Source: Frankiales bacterium
GTDB taxonomy: Bacteria > Actinomycetota > Actinomycetes > Mycobacteriales > SCTD01
Direction of reading: 5' to 3'
NCBI GenBank assembly: GCA_025965475.1
Contig: JAOPWV010000116.1
Location: 1 to 48,090, forward strand
Length of the DNA stretch: 48,090 nt
Under the pieces are notes generated by a model that worked only from the letters and a program-made list of their open reading frames with translations, made no database searches and was not told the origin of the DNA. Position 1 is the first letter of the stretch; each line of letters begins with the position of its first letter. The position numbers were made by a program, and so were the translations under genes. Positions 1-7,078 of the stretch are shown here, piece by piece.

Positions 1-6
1 AGGAGG

Positions 7-303
7 TCATCCGGCTGCTGCTCCGTCGGCGACGTATGTGAAGCGGCGTACCGCCCCTGGGGCGTCCGGGTCCGCGGCGTCCCGGGTCACCGGATCCACC
101 CAGGACGTGAAGTCCTCGACGGTGCGCACAGCCAGGCGAGGACCGGCCTGGGCCGGGTCGACGTACAGCGGGACGTACACGACCACCGTCCGGTCGTCGT
201 CGTTCGCGTCATGGCCCAGACCCAGGACCAGGTAGTAGCGCTCTGCCTTGTAGTGCCGGTAGACGCCGGCGGGCACATCGATGCTCACCGCCCTAGCCTG
301 CAC
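7..303 (-). CDS. DUF1653 domain protein, 98 aa
   Basis: The whole protein is one small domain resembling DUF1653: an early G-x-YRHYKxxxYY motif, a VVVYVPLY strand and a C-terminal VRxxxDFxxWVD segment. The function of the family is not established. The frame is complete, from ATG to TGA just inside the window edge, so it is not truncated. The N-terminus is short (about 11 residues before the motif), as is usual in this family. It lies downstream of the phosphotransferase gene on the same strand with an 84-nt gap, so co-transcription is possible but nothing links the functions. I am confident of the family and claim no activity. Confidence 0.8.
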   Translation of the reverse strand: MQARAVSIDVPAGVYRHYKAERYYLVLGLGHDANDDDRTVVVYVPLYVDPAQAGPRLAVRTVEDFTSWVDPVTRDAADPDAPGAVRRFTYVADGAAAG

Positions 304-387
304 CAGTGCCCCGTCCGCGTGCCGTGTCGGCCCACCTGATCACCGCGCAGGTTCCGCTGGTGCTGTGGGCCGTCTCCGTACGCGGCC

Positions 388-1440
388 TCAGTGCAGGCGG
401 CCGTCGCTGAGCGTGGCCCTGCCCAGTTCGACCAGTGGGGCGATGCGGCTCTCGATACCGTCGAAGCCCTCGCCGACCATGGCGCCGCCGCGGGCCCGGG
501 CGACGATCCCGGCGCAGACCACGGCCAGCTTGAAGAAGGCGAACGCGACGTACCAGGGCAACGGCTCGAGATCCAGACCGCTGCGCCGGGCGTACTGCTC
601 CGCGACCTGCGACCGGTCCGGGAAGCCCTCGAGCACCGTGGCCGCCGGCACGACGGTCGCCCTGTTGCGGACGTCGCCGTCATCGCCTTGCGACCAGTAG
701 ACGAGCAGCATGCCGAGATCGGCGAGGGGGTCGCCGAGGGTGCTCAGCTCCCAGTCGAGGACCGCGACGATCCGGCCCGGTTCCGCCGGGTGGAGCATCG
801 TGTTGTCGAGCCGGTAGTCGCCGTGCACGATCGTCGAGCGCTGCGTCGCGGGCAGCGACGAGGCGAGGTCGGTGGCGAGTGCGTCGAGCGCCTCCAGGCC
901 CGCGATGCGGGTCGCGTCCCACTGCTTCCCCCAGCGGCCCACCTGCCGGGGGAGGTAGCCCTCCGGCCGGCCGAACTCCTCGAGGCCCACGACGGCGGGT
1001 ACGACGGCGTGCAGGTCGGCGAGCACGTCCACCAGACCGACCCCGATCGCCCGCCGCTGCTCGGCGCGGTCGGCGTAGCCGGCAGGCAGGCTCTCCCGGC
1101 AGACGTGGCCGTCCACCGCCTGCATGACGTAGAACGGCTGGCCGAGCAAGGCGGCGTCGCGGCACAGGTGCAGCATCTGAGGGACCGGCACGGCGGTCGG
1201 CGCCAGAGCAGCCATGGCGGTGTACTCGCGCACCATGTCGTGGGCGGTCGGCAGGACGTGCCCCAGGGGCGGCCGCCGCAGGATGACCTCGCCGGCCGGC
1301 GAGCAGACGCGATAGGTCAGGTTGGACTTGCCGCCGGCGATCAAGGTCACTGTCGGCGACGCCCACGCCTCGTCGCGGAGCACCTCGGCGAGGTAGGGCC
1401 CGATCGTCCGGGGCTCGGCGCCCGCATCCGTCGTCGTCAT
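388..1440 (-). CDS. phosphotransferase family protein (APH/ACAD10-type kinase fold)
   Basis: This 350-aa protein has the aminoglycoside-phosphotransferase/choline-kinase fold. Near the N-terminus GGKSNLTYRV fits the nucleotide-binding loop. HGDYRLDN is the catalytic loop with the Brenner-motif Asp, and VLDWELSTLGDPLADLG carries the metal-binding Asp. The SNLTY and ELSTLGDPLADLG wording matches the subgroup related to the kinase domain of acyl-CoA dehydrogenases ACAD10/11, which is thought to phosphorylate hydroxyacyl-CoA-type substrates. That substrate is inference. No acyl-CoA dehydrogenase gene is adjacent. It is cytosolic, with no signal peptide or membrane segment. The next gene upstream diverges from it, leaving about 70 nt between the two starts. 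Confidence 0.88.
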   Translation of the reverse strand: MTTTDAGAEPRTIGPYLAEVLRDEAWASPTVTLIAGGKSNLTYRVCSPAGEVILRRPPLGHVLPTAHDMVREYTAMAALAPTAVPVPQMLHLCRDAALLGQPFYVMQAVDGHVCRESLPAGYADRAEQRRAIGVGLVDVLADLHAVVPAVVGLEEFGRPEGYLPRQVGRWGKQWDATRIAGLEALDALATDLASSLPATQRSTIVHGDYRLDNTMLHPAEPGRIVAVLDWELSTLGDPLADLGMLLVYWSQGDDGDVRNRATVVPAATVLEGFPDRSQVAEQYARRSGLDLEPLPWYVAFAFFKLAVVCAGIVARARGGAMVGEGFDGIESRIAPLVELGRATLSDGRLH

Positions 1441-1509
1441 GGCCCGACCCTAGTGGCGAGGCAGGGCCCGCGCCGGAGCGTCCCCCACGCCCGCCTAGGC
1501 TCGCTGCTC

Positions 1510-2514
1510 GTGCCCCAGCGCCTCACAGACCGTTCGCCGGTCATCCCGCCCGAGACGCTCGTCGCCTCGATGGTGCCGCCGCCGCGGTTCGACCAGGTTC
1601 GCTTCGAGACGTACCGGCCCGATCCCGAACAGCCGTCGCAGGCAGCAGCTGTCGAGACGCTGAAGGCCTTCAGCCGAACGCTCGACCCGCCGGTAAAGCG
1701 CCGCTTCGGTCGCCCGCGCCCTCCGGCGCGTGCGACCGGCGTCTACCTGGACGGCGGATACGGCGTCGGCAAGACCCATCTGCTCGCCTCGCTCTGGCAC
1801 ACGGCACCCGCCCCTCGGGCATACGGAACCTTCGTCGAGCTGACCCACCTGGTGGGGGCCCTGGGTTTCGCCGACACGGTGGCTGCCCTGTCCGGACATC
1901 GCCTGCTCGCCATCGACGAGTTCGAACTCGACGACCCCGGCGACACGGTGCTCGTGTCCACGCTCCTGTCACGACTCGTCGAGGCGGGCGTCAAGATCGC
2001 TGCCACCTCGAACACCTTGCCCGGCGCACTGGGGGACGGCCGTTTCTCGGCCGGCGACTTCCTGCGGGAGATCCAGGGGCTGTCCGCGCACTTCCATCCG
2101 GTGCGCGTGGACGGCGAGGATTTCCGCCACCGCGGGCTGCCGGCGGCGCCGCCGCCCGTCGACCACGAGGAGTTGGTGCGCCGGAGCGAGTCGTTACCCC
2201 AGGCGTCGTACGACGACTTCGACGCGTTGCTCGCTCATCTGGCACAGCTGCATCCGTCGAGGTACGGCGCGCTGGTCGGGGACGTCGACCTGGTCTGCCT
2301 CGCCGGCGTACATGAGGTCGCTGATCAGGCTGCCGCATTGCGGCTAGTGGTGCTGGCGGACCGGCTCTACGACCGTGACATTCCGGTCGTGACGAGCGGC
2401 GTGCCGTTGGACGCCTTGTTTCCCCGTGAACTTCTCGAGGGTGGCTACCGCAAGAAGTACCTGCGGGCGATCAGCCGCCTGACCGCACTCGCCCGGCAGG
2501 CGCAAGCCGCCTGA
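1510..2514 (+). CDS. zapE: AFG1/ZapE-like P-loop ATPase
   Basis: This 334-aa protein matches the AFG1/LACE1/ZapE family of AAA-like ATPases. It shows Walker A GGYGVGKTH (about residues 82-90), Walker B LLAIDEFELDD, a sensor-like AATSNTLP and the C-terminal GYRKKYLRAISRL. The N-terminal VPPPRFDQVRFETYRPDPEQPSQ is typical of actinobacterial members. In proteobacteria ZapE contributes to division under low oxygen; the actinobacterial role is not established. I chose the GTG at 1510 because the conserved N-terminus extends upstream of the first ATG (1570). No clear ribosome-binding site precedes either, so the start is uncertain. A bulged hairpin just after the stop may terminate it. Confidence 0.85.
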   Translation: MPQRLTDRSPVIPPETLVASMVPPPRFDQVRFETYRPDPEQPSQAAAVETLKAFSRTLDPPVKRRFGRPRPPARATGVYLDGGYGVGKTHLLASLWHTAPAPRAYGTFVELTHLVGALGFADTVAALSGHRLLAIDEFELDDPGDTVLVSTLLSRLVEAGVKIAATSNTLPGALGDGRFSAGDFLREIQGLSAHFHPVRVDGEDFRHRGLPAAPPPVDHEELVRRSESLPQASYDDFDALLAHLAQLHPSRYGALVGDVDLVCLAGVHEVADQAAALRLVVLADRLYDRDIPVVTSGVPLDALFPRELLEGGYRKKYLRAISRLTALARQAQAA

Positions 2515-2522
2515 CCTCACGT

Positions 2523-2547
2523 TCGGGCTGGACGACCAGCCGCCCGA
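2523..2547 (+). terminator. bulged hairpin after zapE-like gene
   Basis: Arms TCGGGCTGG and CCAGCCGCCCGA pair around a 4-nt ACGA loop with a 3-nt bulge on the 3' side, 8 nt after the stop codon. There is no T-tract, which is common for actinobacterial terminators. Confidence 0.5.
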
Positions 2548-2600
2548 CCGCACGCGTCCGGCAGGCCAGCCCGCTGCAGGAGCTTCGTGTGAGCCCGATG

Positions 2601-2620
2601 GCGTAGTTCGCGAGCTACGC
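2601..2620. repeat. 20-bp near-perfect palindrome
   Basis: GCGTAGTTCG is followed directly by CGAGCTACGC. The arms match except for one position that would be a G-U pair in RNA. It could be a second terminator-like structure or a protein-binding site; position alone does not decide. Confidence 0.4.
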
Positions 2621-2683
2621 CGCGACCTTCGCCGGGAGAGCGGCTCGTGGCGGATCACGTACGGTCTGAAATCCCGCTGTGAA

Positions 2684-2813
2684 GTCAACGAAAGCCAGCT
2701 ACAGAATTGCTGTGAGTTGGCTGTGCGTCGCCTGATCGACCGCCTCGCCTGAAGGCTGCGAACGTCCTTGCCACGGGCGGCCACACGGGCGGCCCCGAAC
2801 CCGAGGAGAGCGT
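2684..2813 (+). promoter_or_regulatory. conserved 5' leader, copy A
   Basis: This stretch aligns with 3277-3404 upstream of the next secreted-protein gene. Shared blocks, in order, are GTCAAC, AAAGC, CTACAGA, GTGAGTTG, CTGTGCG, TCGACCG, GTCCTTG and a ribosome-binding site AGGAGAGCG. A hairpin at 2693-2722 pairs AGCCA with TGGCT, CT with AG and CAG with CTG, closing on an AATTG loop. It sits 121 nt before the ATG. It may be a structured leader RNA or an operator-containing promoter. I do not recognise it as a known riboswitch. Confidence 0.5.
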
Positions 2814-3071
2814 ATGTCCTTGCGACGCGCCGCCGGCTCGACCCTCCTGGCGGCAACGGTTTTCGTGGGACTCAGTGGCGGAACGGCGTTCGCCGACAGC
2901 TCGCACGTCGACGGCAGGTCGTGGAACAACCATCACCAGTCCAAGAGCAGTGACGACTGGTGGGGCCACCACCGTCACCACGGCGACGACTGCTGGTGGT
3001 GCGATGACGAGCATCACCACCGCCGCCACCACCACCACCACCACCACGACGATGACTGGGGCCGCTGGTAG
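2814..3071 (+). CDS. small secreted His/Asp/Trp-rich protein
   Basis: An 85-aa protein with a Sec signal peptide: basic MSLRR, hydrophobic core, and a likely cut after TAFA (about residue 27). The mature part, about 58 residues, is low complexity and ends in clusters of His, Asp and Trp: WWGHHRHHGDDCWWCDDEHHH, then seven consecutive His, three Asp and WGRW. It has one CWWC. Such composition would suit surface binding of Zn, Cu or Ni, but that is inference; I recognise no named family. AGGAG lies 5 nt before the ATG. The signal peptide matches that of the next gene (21 of the first 30 residues identical) while the mature parts are unrelated. Terminator-like hairpins follow. Confidence 0.8.
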   Translation: MSLRRAAGSTLLAATVFVGLSGGTAFADSSHVDGRSWNNHHQSKSSDDWWGHHRHHGDDCWWCDDEHHHRRHHHHHHHDDDWGRW

Positions 3072-3115
3072 CGCTGGGTGTCAGTAACACACACCACCGC
3101 GGCCTAGTTCACGAC

Positions 3116-3147
3116 AAGCGGGACGGCCATCTCCGGCTGTCCCGCTT
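3116..3147 (+). terminator. terminator hairpin after the His-rich gene
   Basis: Thirteen-bp arms AAGCGGGACGGCC and GGCTGTCCCGCTT (one G-U) around a 6-nt loop, 45 nt after the stop, followed by CTCGTC. Confidence 0.75.
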
Positions 3148-3202
3148 CTCGTCGGGCGGGGTGACGCGGGCCATTCCGCCGCGCGCGTAGCAGTGGCTCA
3201 CC

Positions 3203-3232
3203 GAAGCACCCGGCCTCCGGCTCGGGTGCTTC
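3203..3232. terminator. second hairpin, possibly a backup terminator
   Basis: Perfect 10-bp arms GAAGCACCCG and CGGGTGCTTC around a 10-nt loop, followed by TTGGTCTGT. It separates the two secreted-protein genes and lies just before the second leader. Confidence 0.6.
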
Positions 3233-3276
3233 TTGGTCTGTAGTCAGGTACCTACTGTCCGAGAAAGAGGTGACGC

Positions 3277-3404
3277 GTCAACCAAAAGCACCTACAGACA
3301 TGCCGTGAGTTGCCTGTGCGCCGGTCGGTCGACCGGGGTGGGGGATCGCTGCGACGGTCCTTGGGCGGGTCGCTAAATGGTGACCTCGAATCCAAGGAGA
3401 GCGA
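3277..3404 (+). promoter_or_regulatory. conserved 5' leader, copy B
   Basis: Second copy of the leader described at 2684-2813, with the same block order and nearly the same distance to the ATG (119 nt from hairpin to start, against 121). The hairpin at 3286-3315 is weaker, but one stem position changes from C-G to G-C compared with copy A, a compensatory change. The ribosome-binding site is AAGGAGAGCG. Confidence 0.5.
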
Positions 3405-3782
3405 ATGATCCTGCGTTACGCCGTCGGCTCGACCCTGCTGGCCACGACACTCCTCACGGGGGTTGGTGGTGGCACGGCCTTTGCCGACAGTTCGAACCAG
3501 TGGAACCGCCACTCCGACAGCAGCTGGAACGACAACCACAACAAGAAGAGCAACAACGACTGGAACCACAAGAACGACTGGAAGAACAACGACTGGAACC
3601 GGAAGGACAACCGGGACCGGAAGGACAACTGGAAGAACAGCGACTGGAACCACAAGAACGACTGGAACCGGAAGAACGACTGGAAGAACAACGACTGGAA
3701 CCGGAAGAGCAACGACTGGAACAAGAAGAACAACGACTGGAACAAGAAGAACGACGGGAACCGGAACTGGAAGTCCGCCTGA
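3405..3782 (+). CDS. secreted Asn-Asp-Trp-Asn-Lys repeat protein
   Basis: A 125-aa protein with a signal peptide (likely cut after TAFA, about residue 27) closely matching that of the preceding gene. From about residue 50 it consists of roughly ten short units of the form N-D-W-N/K followed by His, Arg or Lys and Lys. The mature chain is very hydrophilic and basic, with regularly spaced Trp and no Cys. I know no family for it. Regular aromatic spacing with Lys/Asn could suit binding of cell-wall polymer or self-assembly, which is speculative. AAGGAG precedes the ATG. A strong hairpin (3804-3830) follows, so it is probably monocistronic. Confidence 0.8.
   Translation: MILRYAVGSTLLATTLLTGVGGGTAFADSSNQWNRHSDSSWNDNHNKKSNNDWNHKNDWKNNDWNRKDNRDRKDNWKNSDWNHKNDWNRKNDWKNNDWNRKSNDWNKKNNDWNKKNDGNRNWKSA
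3552..3773 (+). repeat. coding minisatellite (AACGACTGGAA units)
   Basis: The protein repeats are also repeats at the DNA level: AACGACTGGAAC followed by CACAAG, CGGAAG or AAGAAG recurs in units of about 12-18 nt. A longer block beginning GACTGGAACCACAAG occurs twice (about 3558 and 3642). Codon choice is constant between units, indicating recent expansion by slippage or recombination rather than old divergence. Confidence 0.75.
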
Positions 3783-3803
3783 GTTCACACCTGGGCAGCG
3801 CGG

Positions 3804-3830
3804 AGCGGGGCGGCCTCAGGCCGTCCCGCT
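3804..3830 (+). terminator. terminator hairpin after the NDWN-repeat gene
   Basis: Twelve-bp arms AGCGGGGCGGCC and GGCCGTCCCGCT (one G-U) around a 3-nt TCA loop, followed by TCCCCGTTCC, 21 nt after the stop. It may also serve the convergent ROK gene from the other side. Confidence 0.75.
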
Positions 3831-3853
3831 TCCCCGTTCCAGGCCAGGTCGGG

Positions 3854-5095
3854 TCAGGGGGTCGAGAAGATGAGCTCGCTGGCCGAGTAGACGGCCCCCA
3901 GCACGCCGGCGGTCTCGACGATCTCGGAGAGCACGATGGGCAGGTTGCTCGTCGCCAGCGGGAGCGACTCGCTGTAGATGGTCTGACGGATCTCGGCCAG
4001 CAGTGGATGCCCGAGCCGCGACACGCCTCCGGCGATGACGACGAGTGGCGGGTTCATGAAGTTGACCAGACCGGCCAGGACCCGGCCCAGGTCGCGTCCA
4101 CCGGACCTGATCAGGGCGACGGCGACCGGGTCGCCCTGCTGCGCGGCGATACCCACGTCGACCGCGGTGAGCTCGCGGTTCGTGGCGAGGCGCTCCGCCA
4201 GGACCGGGGACTGTCCTGCGTGGGCTGCAGCCAGGGCGCCACGCGCCAGGGCGGCGCCGCCGAAGGTGGCTTCCAGACAGCCACGTTTGCCACAGGCGCA
4301 GGGCACGTCGTCGGTGACCTTGATGTGGCCGATGTCGCCGGCGCACCCGGCTGCTCCGTGGTAGACGGCGCCCTTCATGACCATGGCCGAGCCGATGCCC
4401 GTCCCGATCTTCACGTACAGGAAGTCGTCCATGCCCTTGGCGACGCCGCCCCACCGTTCGCCGAGGGCCATGACGTTGACGTCGTTGTCGACCCGGACCG
4501 GGCAGCGGAACTCGCGGGCCAACTGATCCCGAACCGGGTACTGGCTCCAGCCCGGCATCAGCGGGGGACTGACCGACACCCCGTCGCGGTAGCTGACCGG
4601 GCCCGGGATGCCGACCCCGATCCCGCTGATCCCTGCCACGGCCGTCGTGGCCACGAGCTTGGCGATGAGGTCGTGGACCTGGGCGAGGACCTTCTTGGGC
4701 CCCTCCCGGATGTCCGAGGGCTCCTCCTCGAAGCAGATCAGGTCGAGCTGGCTGTTGGCGATACCGACGGCGACCGACGTGGCCCCCAGGTCCACGCCGA
4801 CGAATCGGAGATCGTGGCCGAGTTCGACCACCGGGGACGGCCGCCCGCCCCTCGACCTGCTCTTGCCACCGTGGCTGATCAGCCCGGCCGCACCCAGTTC
4901 GTCGAGTTCGACCGCCAGCCGGGCCCGGCCGATCTCCGCGAAGTCGACGAGCTGAGCGTGGGTGCAGGCCCCGACGTCCCGGAGCAGGCGCAGGATCTGG
5001 GCCTGGTGCGACGTGCGCGCGCTGACACCGGTCCCGAGGGGCATGCTGTCCTGCCTGTCCGATGAGCCGGCCGGTCCGACTGTCGTGGGGTCCAT
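3854..5095 (-). CDS. ROK-family transcriptional regulator
   Basis: A 413-aa NagC/XylR-type ROK protein. An N-terminal winged helix-turn-helix (SHQAQILRLLRDVGACTHAQL, about residues 29-48) precedes an ASKHA sugar-kinase-like domain with VGVDLGATSVAVG (phosphate-1-like), GIGVGIPGP and KIGTGIGSA. The ROK zinc motif is intact: GHIKV followed by CACGKRGCLE. ROK repressors release DNA when they bind a sugar, so this is the probable local regulator of the upstream ABC/dehydrogenase cluster on the same strand. I chose the ATG at 5095, 37 nt after the preceding gene's stop. The ATG at 5044, with AGGA just upstream, is a serious alternative. Confidence 0.88.
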   Translation of the reverse strand: MDPTTVGPAGSSDRQDSMPLGTGVSARTSHQAQILRLLRDVGACTHAQLVDFAEIGRARLAVELDELGAAGLISHGGKSRSRGGRPSPVVELGHDLRFVGVDLGATSVAVGIANSQLDLICFEEEPSDIREGPKKVLAQVHDLIAKLVATTAVAGISGIGVGIPGPVSYRDGVSVSPPLMPGWSQYPVRDQLAREFRCPVRVDNDVNVMALGERWGGVAKGMDDFLYVKIGTGIGSAMVMKGAVYHGAAGCAGDIGHIKVTDDVPCACGKRGCLEATFGGAALARGALAAAHAGQSPVLAERLATNRELTAVDVGIAAQQGDPVAVALIRSGGRDLGRVLAGLVNFMNPPLVVIAGGVSRLGHPLLAEIRQTIYSESLPLATSNLPIVLSEIVETAGVLGAVYSASELIFSTP

Positions 5096-5132
5096 CTTGT
5101 CCCACGGGTCCTCAGTCGGCGGGCTCCCGGAC

Positions 5133-5984
5133 TCAGAGACGCGCCAGGCAGTCCTTGACGTAGGCATCTGAGGTCGCCAGCTCCTGGGTGATCCGCTCGA
5201 GCGACCAGCCGGCCGTGCCGTGGCACTTGATGCTCGCCGCGCCCTCGTACCCGACCCTCTTCAGCGTGCCCAGCGGGACGGCATGGTCGAGGGTGCCCGA
5301 GGGGCGGGGCAGCTGCTGGTCGCCGGGCCCGAAGTTCAACCCGTCGATGCCGTGCCGGTACGCCCGGTCGATGTCCCAGATGTAGTAGTAGAAGAGTCGC
5401 TTGCGCTCGGCGAGGTAGGTGATCGCCTCGCTGATCGAGTCGCCCATGACCCACAGGTGCGGGGGAGCGAGGCAGATCCCGAGGTTCGGGTGGTCGATGT
5501 CCGTGATCAGCCGCTTGATCTGCGCGAGGCTGTCGACGCCCTCGTCCCAGCGCCGGTCCTCGTTCGCGCCCGACTCGAAGTCGGCGCTGAAGGGCACGGT
5601 GAGGTGGTTCTCCACGGCGATGCGCACGCCGGCCTTCTCGCCTGCCTCGACGAGCGGCGGAAGGAAGGACGACACGAAGTCCGGGTAGTTGGCCTCGCAG
5701 TCGAAGACCACCGCGTCGATGCCCAGGTCGCTGGCGAACGCGATGCGCTCGAGCATCTCGTCCTGCGTCTTGCCGTACATCGTCAGCCCGCACGGCCGGA
5801 CGCCGTACCGCTGGAGCGTCGCCAGGATCTTGCCCGGATCGTCCCCGGGGTTGACGTGCGCGGCGAGCGGGGGCGCCGACGACCAGAGGTTCACCTCCGT
5901 GAAGCCGAGGGAGGCGAGCTCCCTGACGGAGTCCTCCAGGGGGTAGTCGTGGTACGGGACGATCTCGGCGGTGTAGCGGAACAC
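5133..5984 (-). CDS. sugar phosphate isomerase/epimerase (AP endonuclease-2 TIM barrel)
   Basis: A 283-aa member of the xylose-isomerase-like TIM-barrel family. Candidate metal ligands lie in VVFDCEANYPD, IAVENHL and IKCHGTAGW. Family members isomerise or epimerise keto-sugars or inositol derivatives, usually with a divalent metal; the substrate here cannot be read from sequence. I chose the GTG at 5984 because AGGAG lies 6 nt upstream and the first strand (FRYTAEIVPYHDYPL) begins there. It lies between the alcohol dehydrogenase and the ROK regulator in a same-strand run, so a role in oxidising and rearranging the imported sugar or polyol is likely. Confidence 0.85.
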   Translation of the reverse strand: MFRYTAEIVPYHDYPLEDSVRELASLGFTEVNLWSSAPPLAAHVNPGDDPGKILATLQRYGVRPCGLTMYGKTQDEMLERIAFASDLGIDAVVFDCEANYPDFVSSFLPPLVEAGEKAGVRIAVENHLTVPFSADFESGANEDRRWDEGVDSLAQIKRLITDIDHPNLGICLAPPHLWVMGDSISEAITYLAERKRLFYYYIWDIDRAYRHGIDGLNFGPGDQQLPRPSGTLDHAVPLGTLKRVGYEGAASIKCHGTAGWSLERITQELATSDAYVKDCLARL

Positions 5985-6024
5985 GGGATTCTCCTGGACT
6001 CGTGTCGGAAGGGACCTGTGTGTG

Positions 6025-7062
6025 TCACTCGTCCCAGACGAAGACGGCCTTCTCGGTCTCCCTCTGGTCGAAGGCGCGGAACGCCTCCTCGGCGGAGGTG
6101 AGCGGGAACCGGTGGGTGACGAGGTTCTCGACGGCCATCCGCTGGCCGAGGACCAGCCGAACGATCTCGTCCCACTCGCCGAGCGGGAAGTACCAGCCAC
6201 CAACGACGGTGAGCAGTTTGCGGATGATCTGGTCGCTCGGGTTGATCTCGGTGGAGCGTGACTCCCCGACGAAGGCGACGGCACCGCGCTTGCGGGCCGC
6301 GTCCAGTGCGGTGTTCTGTCCTGCCGGTGACCCGGAGCAGTCGATGGCCGCGTCGACACCCTGGCCGCCGGTCAGGTCGAGGATCGTCGCGAGGACGTCG
6401 GACGTGCTGGGGTCGATCGTGACGTCGGCGCCGAGGTCGGTGGCCATCTGGAGACGGGCGGGAAGCAGGTCGACGGCGAGGACGCGGGCACCGAATGCCT
6501 TGGCGACGAGTACCGCCGCGGCGCCCATCGGGCCCAGCCCGATCACGGCGACGGTCTGGCCGCCCCGGACGCCGAGCACCTTCTGCGTGTGGTGCTGGCT
6601 GCCCACCATGTCGGTCATGAGCGCGCCCGCGATGTACGAGATCTCCGGCGGCAGTGGCAGGCAGTTGCGTGCCGGCAGGACGAAGTAGTCGGCATCGCCA
6701 CCATCGAGGTCGAACCCGAGGCACTTCCATTGCGCGCAGAGCATGAGGTAGCCGGCGTTGCAGTACTCGCAGTGCCCGCAGCCCACGGGCAGGTAACCGG
6801 CTATCCGGTCACCCGGCCGGACGCTGTCCACGCCCGCGCCGACCTCCACGACGACTCCGGCCGGTTCGTGTCCCGGGACGATCAGCCCCTTGCCCGCCTC
6901 ACCGCCGCCCACGATCGTGTCGTTGCCGATGTAGAGGCTCATGTCACTGCGGCAGATCGCCGAGGCGCGGGTCGCCACCAGGACCTCAGCAGGTCCCGGT
7001 TCGGGGGTCACGCGTTCGTCGATCCGGACCTGACGGTTGCCGCCGAGGGTGACGACCTTCAT
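6025..7062 (-). CDS. zinc-dependent alcohol dehydrogenase (MDR family)
   Basis: A 345-aa medium-chain dehydrogenase. Catalytic-zinc ligands lie in ASAICRSD and PGHEPAG; the structural zinc site is the four-Cys run GCGHCEYCNAGYLMLC. The NAD(P) Rossmann motif is VIGLGPMGAAAV, followed by an acidic residue in LAVDLL that suggests NAD preference. Family members oxidise secondary alcohols and polyols such as sorbitol, threonine or inositol-like substrates. The ATG at 7062 (AAGGA about 10 nt upstream) starts the conserved MKVVTLGG. It follows the permease genes by 16 nt and is very likely in the same operon. The specific substrate is unknown. Confidence 0.9.
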   Translation of the reverse strand: MKVVTLGGNRQVRIDERVTPEPGPAEVLVATRASAICRSDMSLYIGNDTIVGGGEAGKGLIVPGHEPAGVVVEVGAGVDSVRPGDRIAGYLPVGCGHCEYCNAGYLMLCAQWKCLGFDLDGGDADYFVLPARNCLPLPPEISYIAGALMTDMVGSQHHTQKVLGVRGGQTVAVIGLGPMGAAAVLVAKAFGARVLAVDLLPARLQMATDLGADVTIDPSTSDVLATILDLTGGQGVDAAIDCSGSPAGQNTALDAARKRGAVAFVGESRSTEINPSDQIIRKLLTVVGGWYFPLGEWDEIVRLVLGQRMAVENLVTHRFPLTSAEEAFRAFDQRETEKAVFVWDE

Positions 7063-7078
7063 GGACGTGGGTTCCTTT

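Larger units (their letters stand above)
2515..2813. other. gene-less region before the His-rich protein
   Basis: No credible coding frame is seen. It holds a likely zapE terminator (2523-2547), a near-perfect 20-bp palindrome (2601-2620) and the conserved leader of the following secreted-protein gene (2684-2813). Confidence 0.7.
3072..3404. other. gene-less region between the two secreted-protein genes
   Basis: It holds two strong hairpins (3116-3147, 3203-3232) that look like terminators of the His-rich gene, then the second copy of the conserved leader (3277-3404). No coding frame is credible here. Confidence 0.7.

Noticed and set aside
391-1509. Upstream extension of the zapE frame, antisense to the phosphotransferase
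   Set aside because: The frame is open by GC-rich shadowing only; the opposite strand encodes a clear phosphotransferase and conserved ZapE sequence begins near 1510.
2684-2813. c-di-AMP (ydaO-type) riboswitch before the secreted-protein genes
   Set aside because: Expected conserved blocks are not visible; the shared leader is different and shorter.
3011-3050. CAC-repeat as a microsatellite or affinity tag remnant
   Set aside because: His run is interrupted by Arg and set among Asp/Trp within a natural signal-peptide protein; no vector-like sequence around it.
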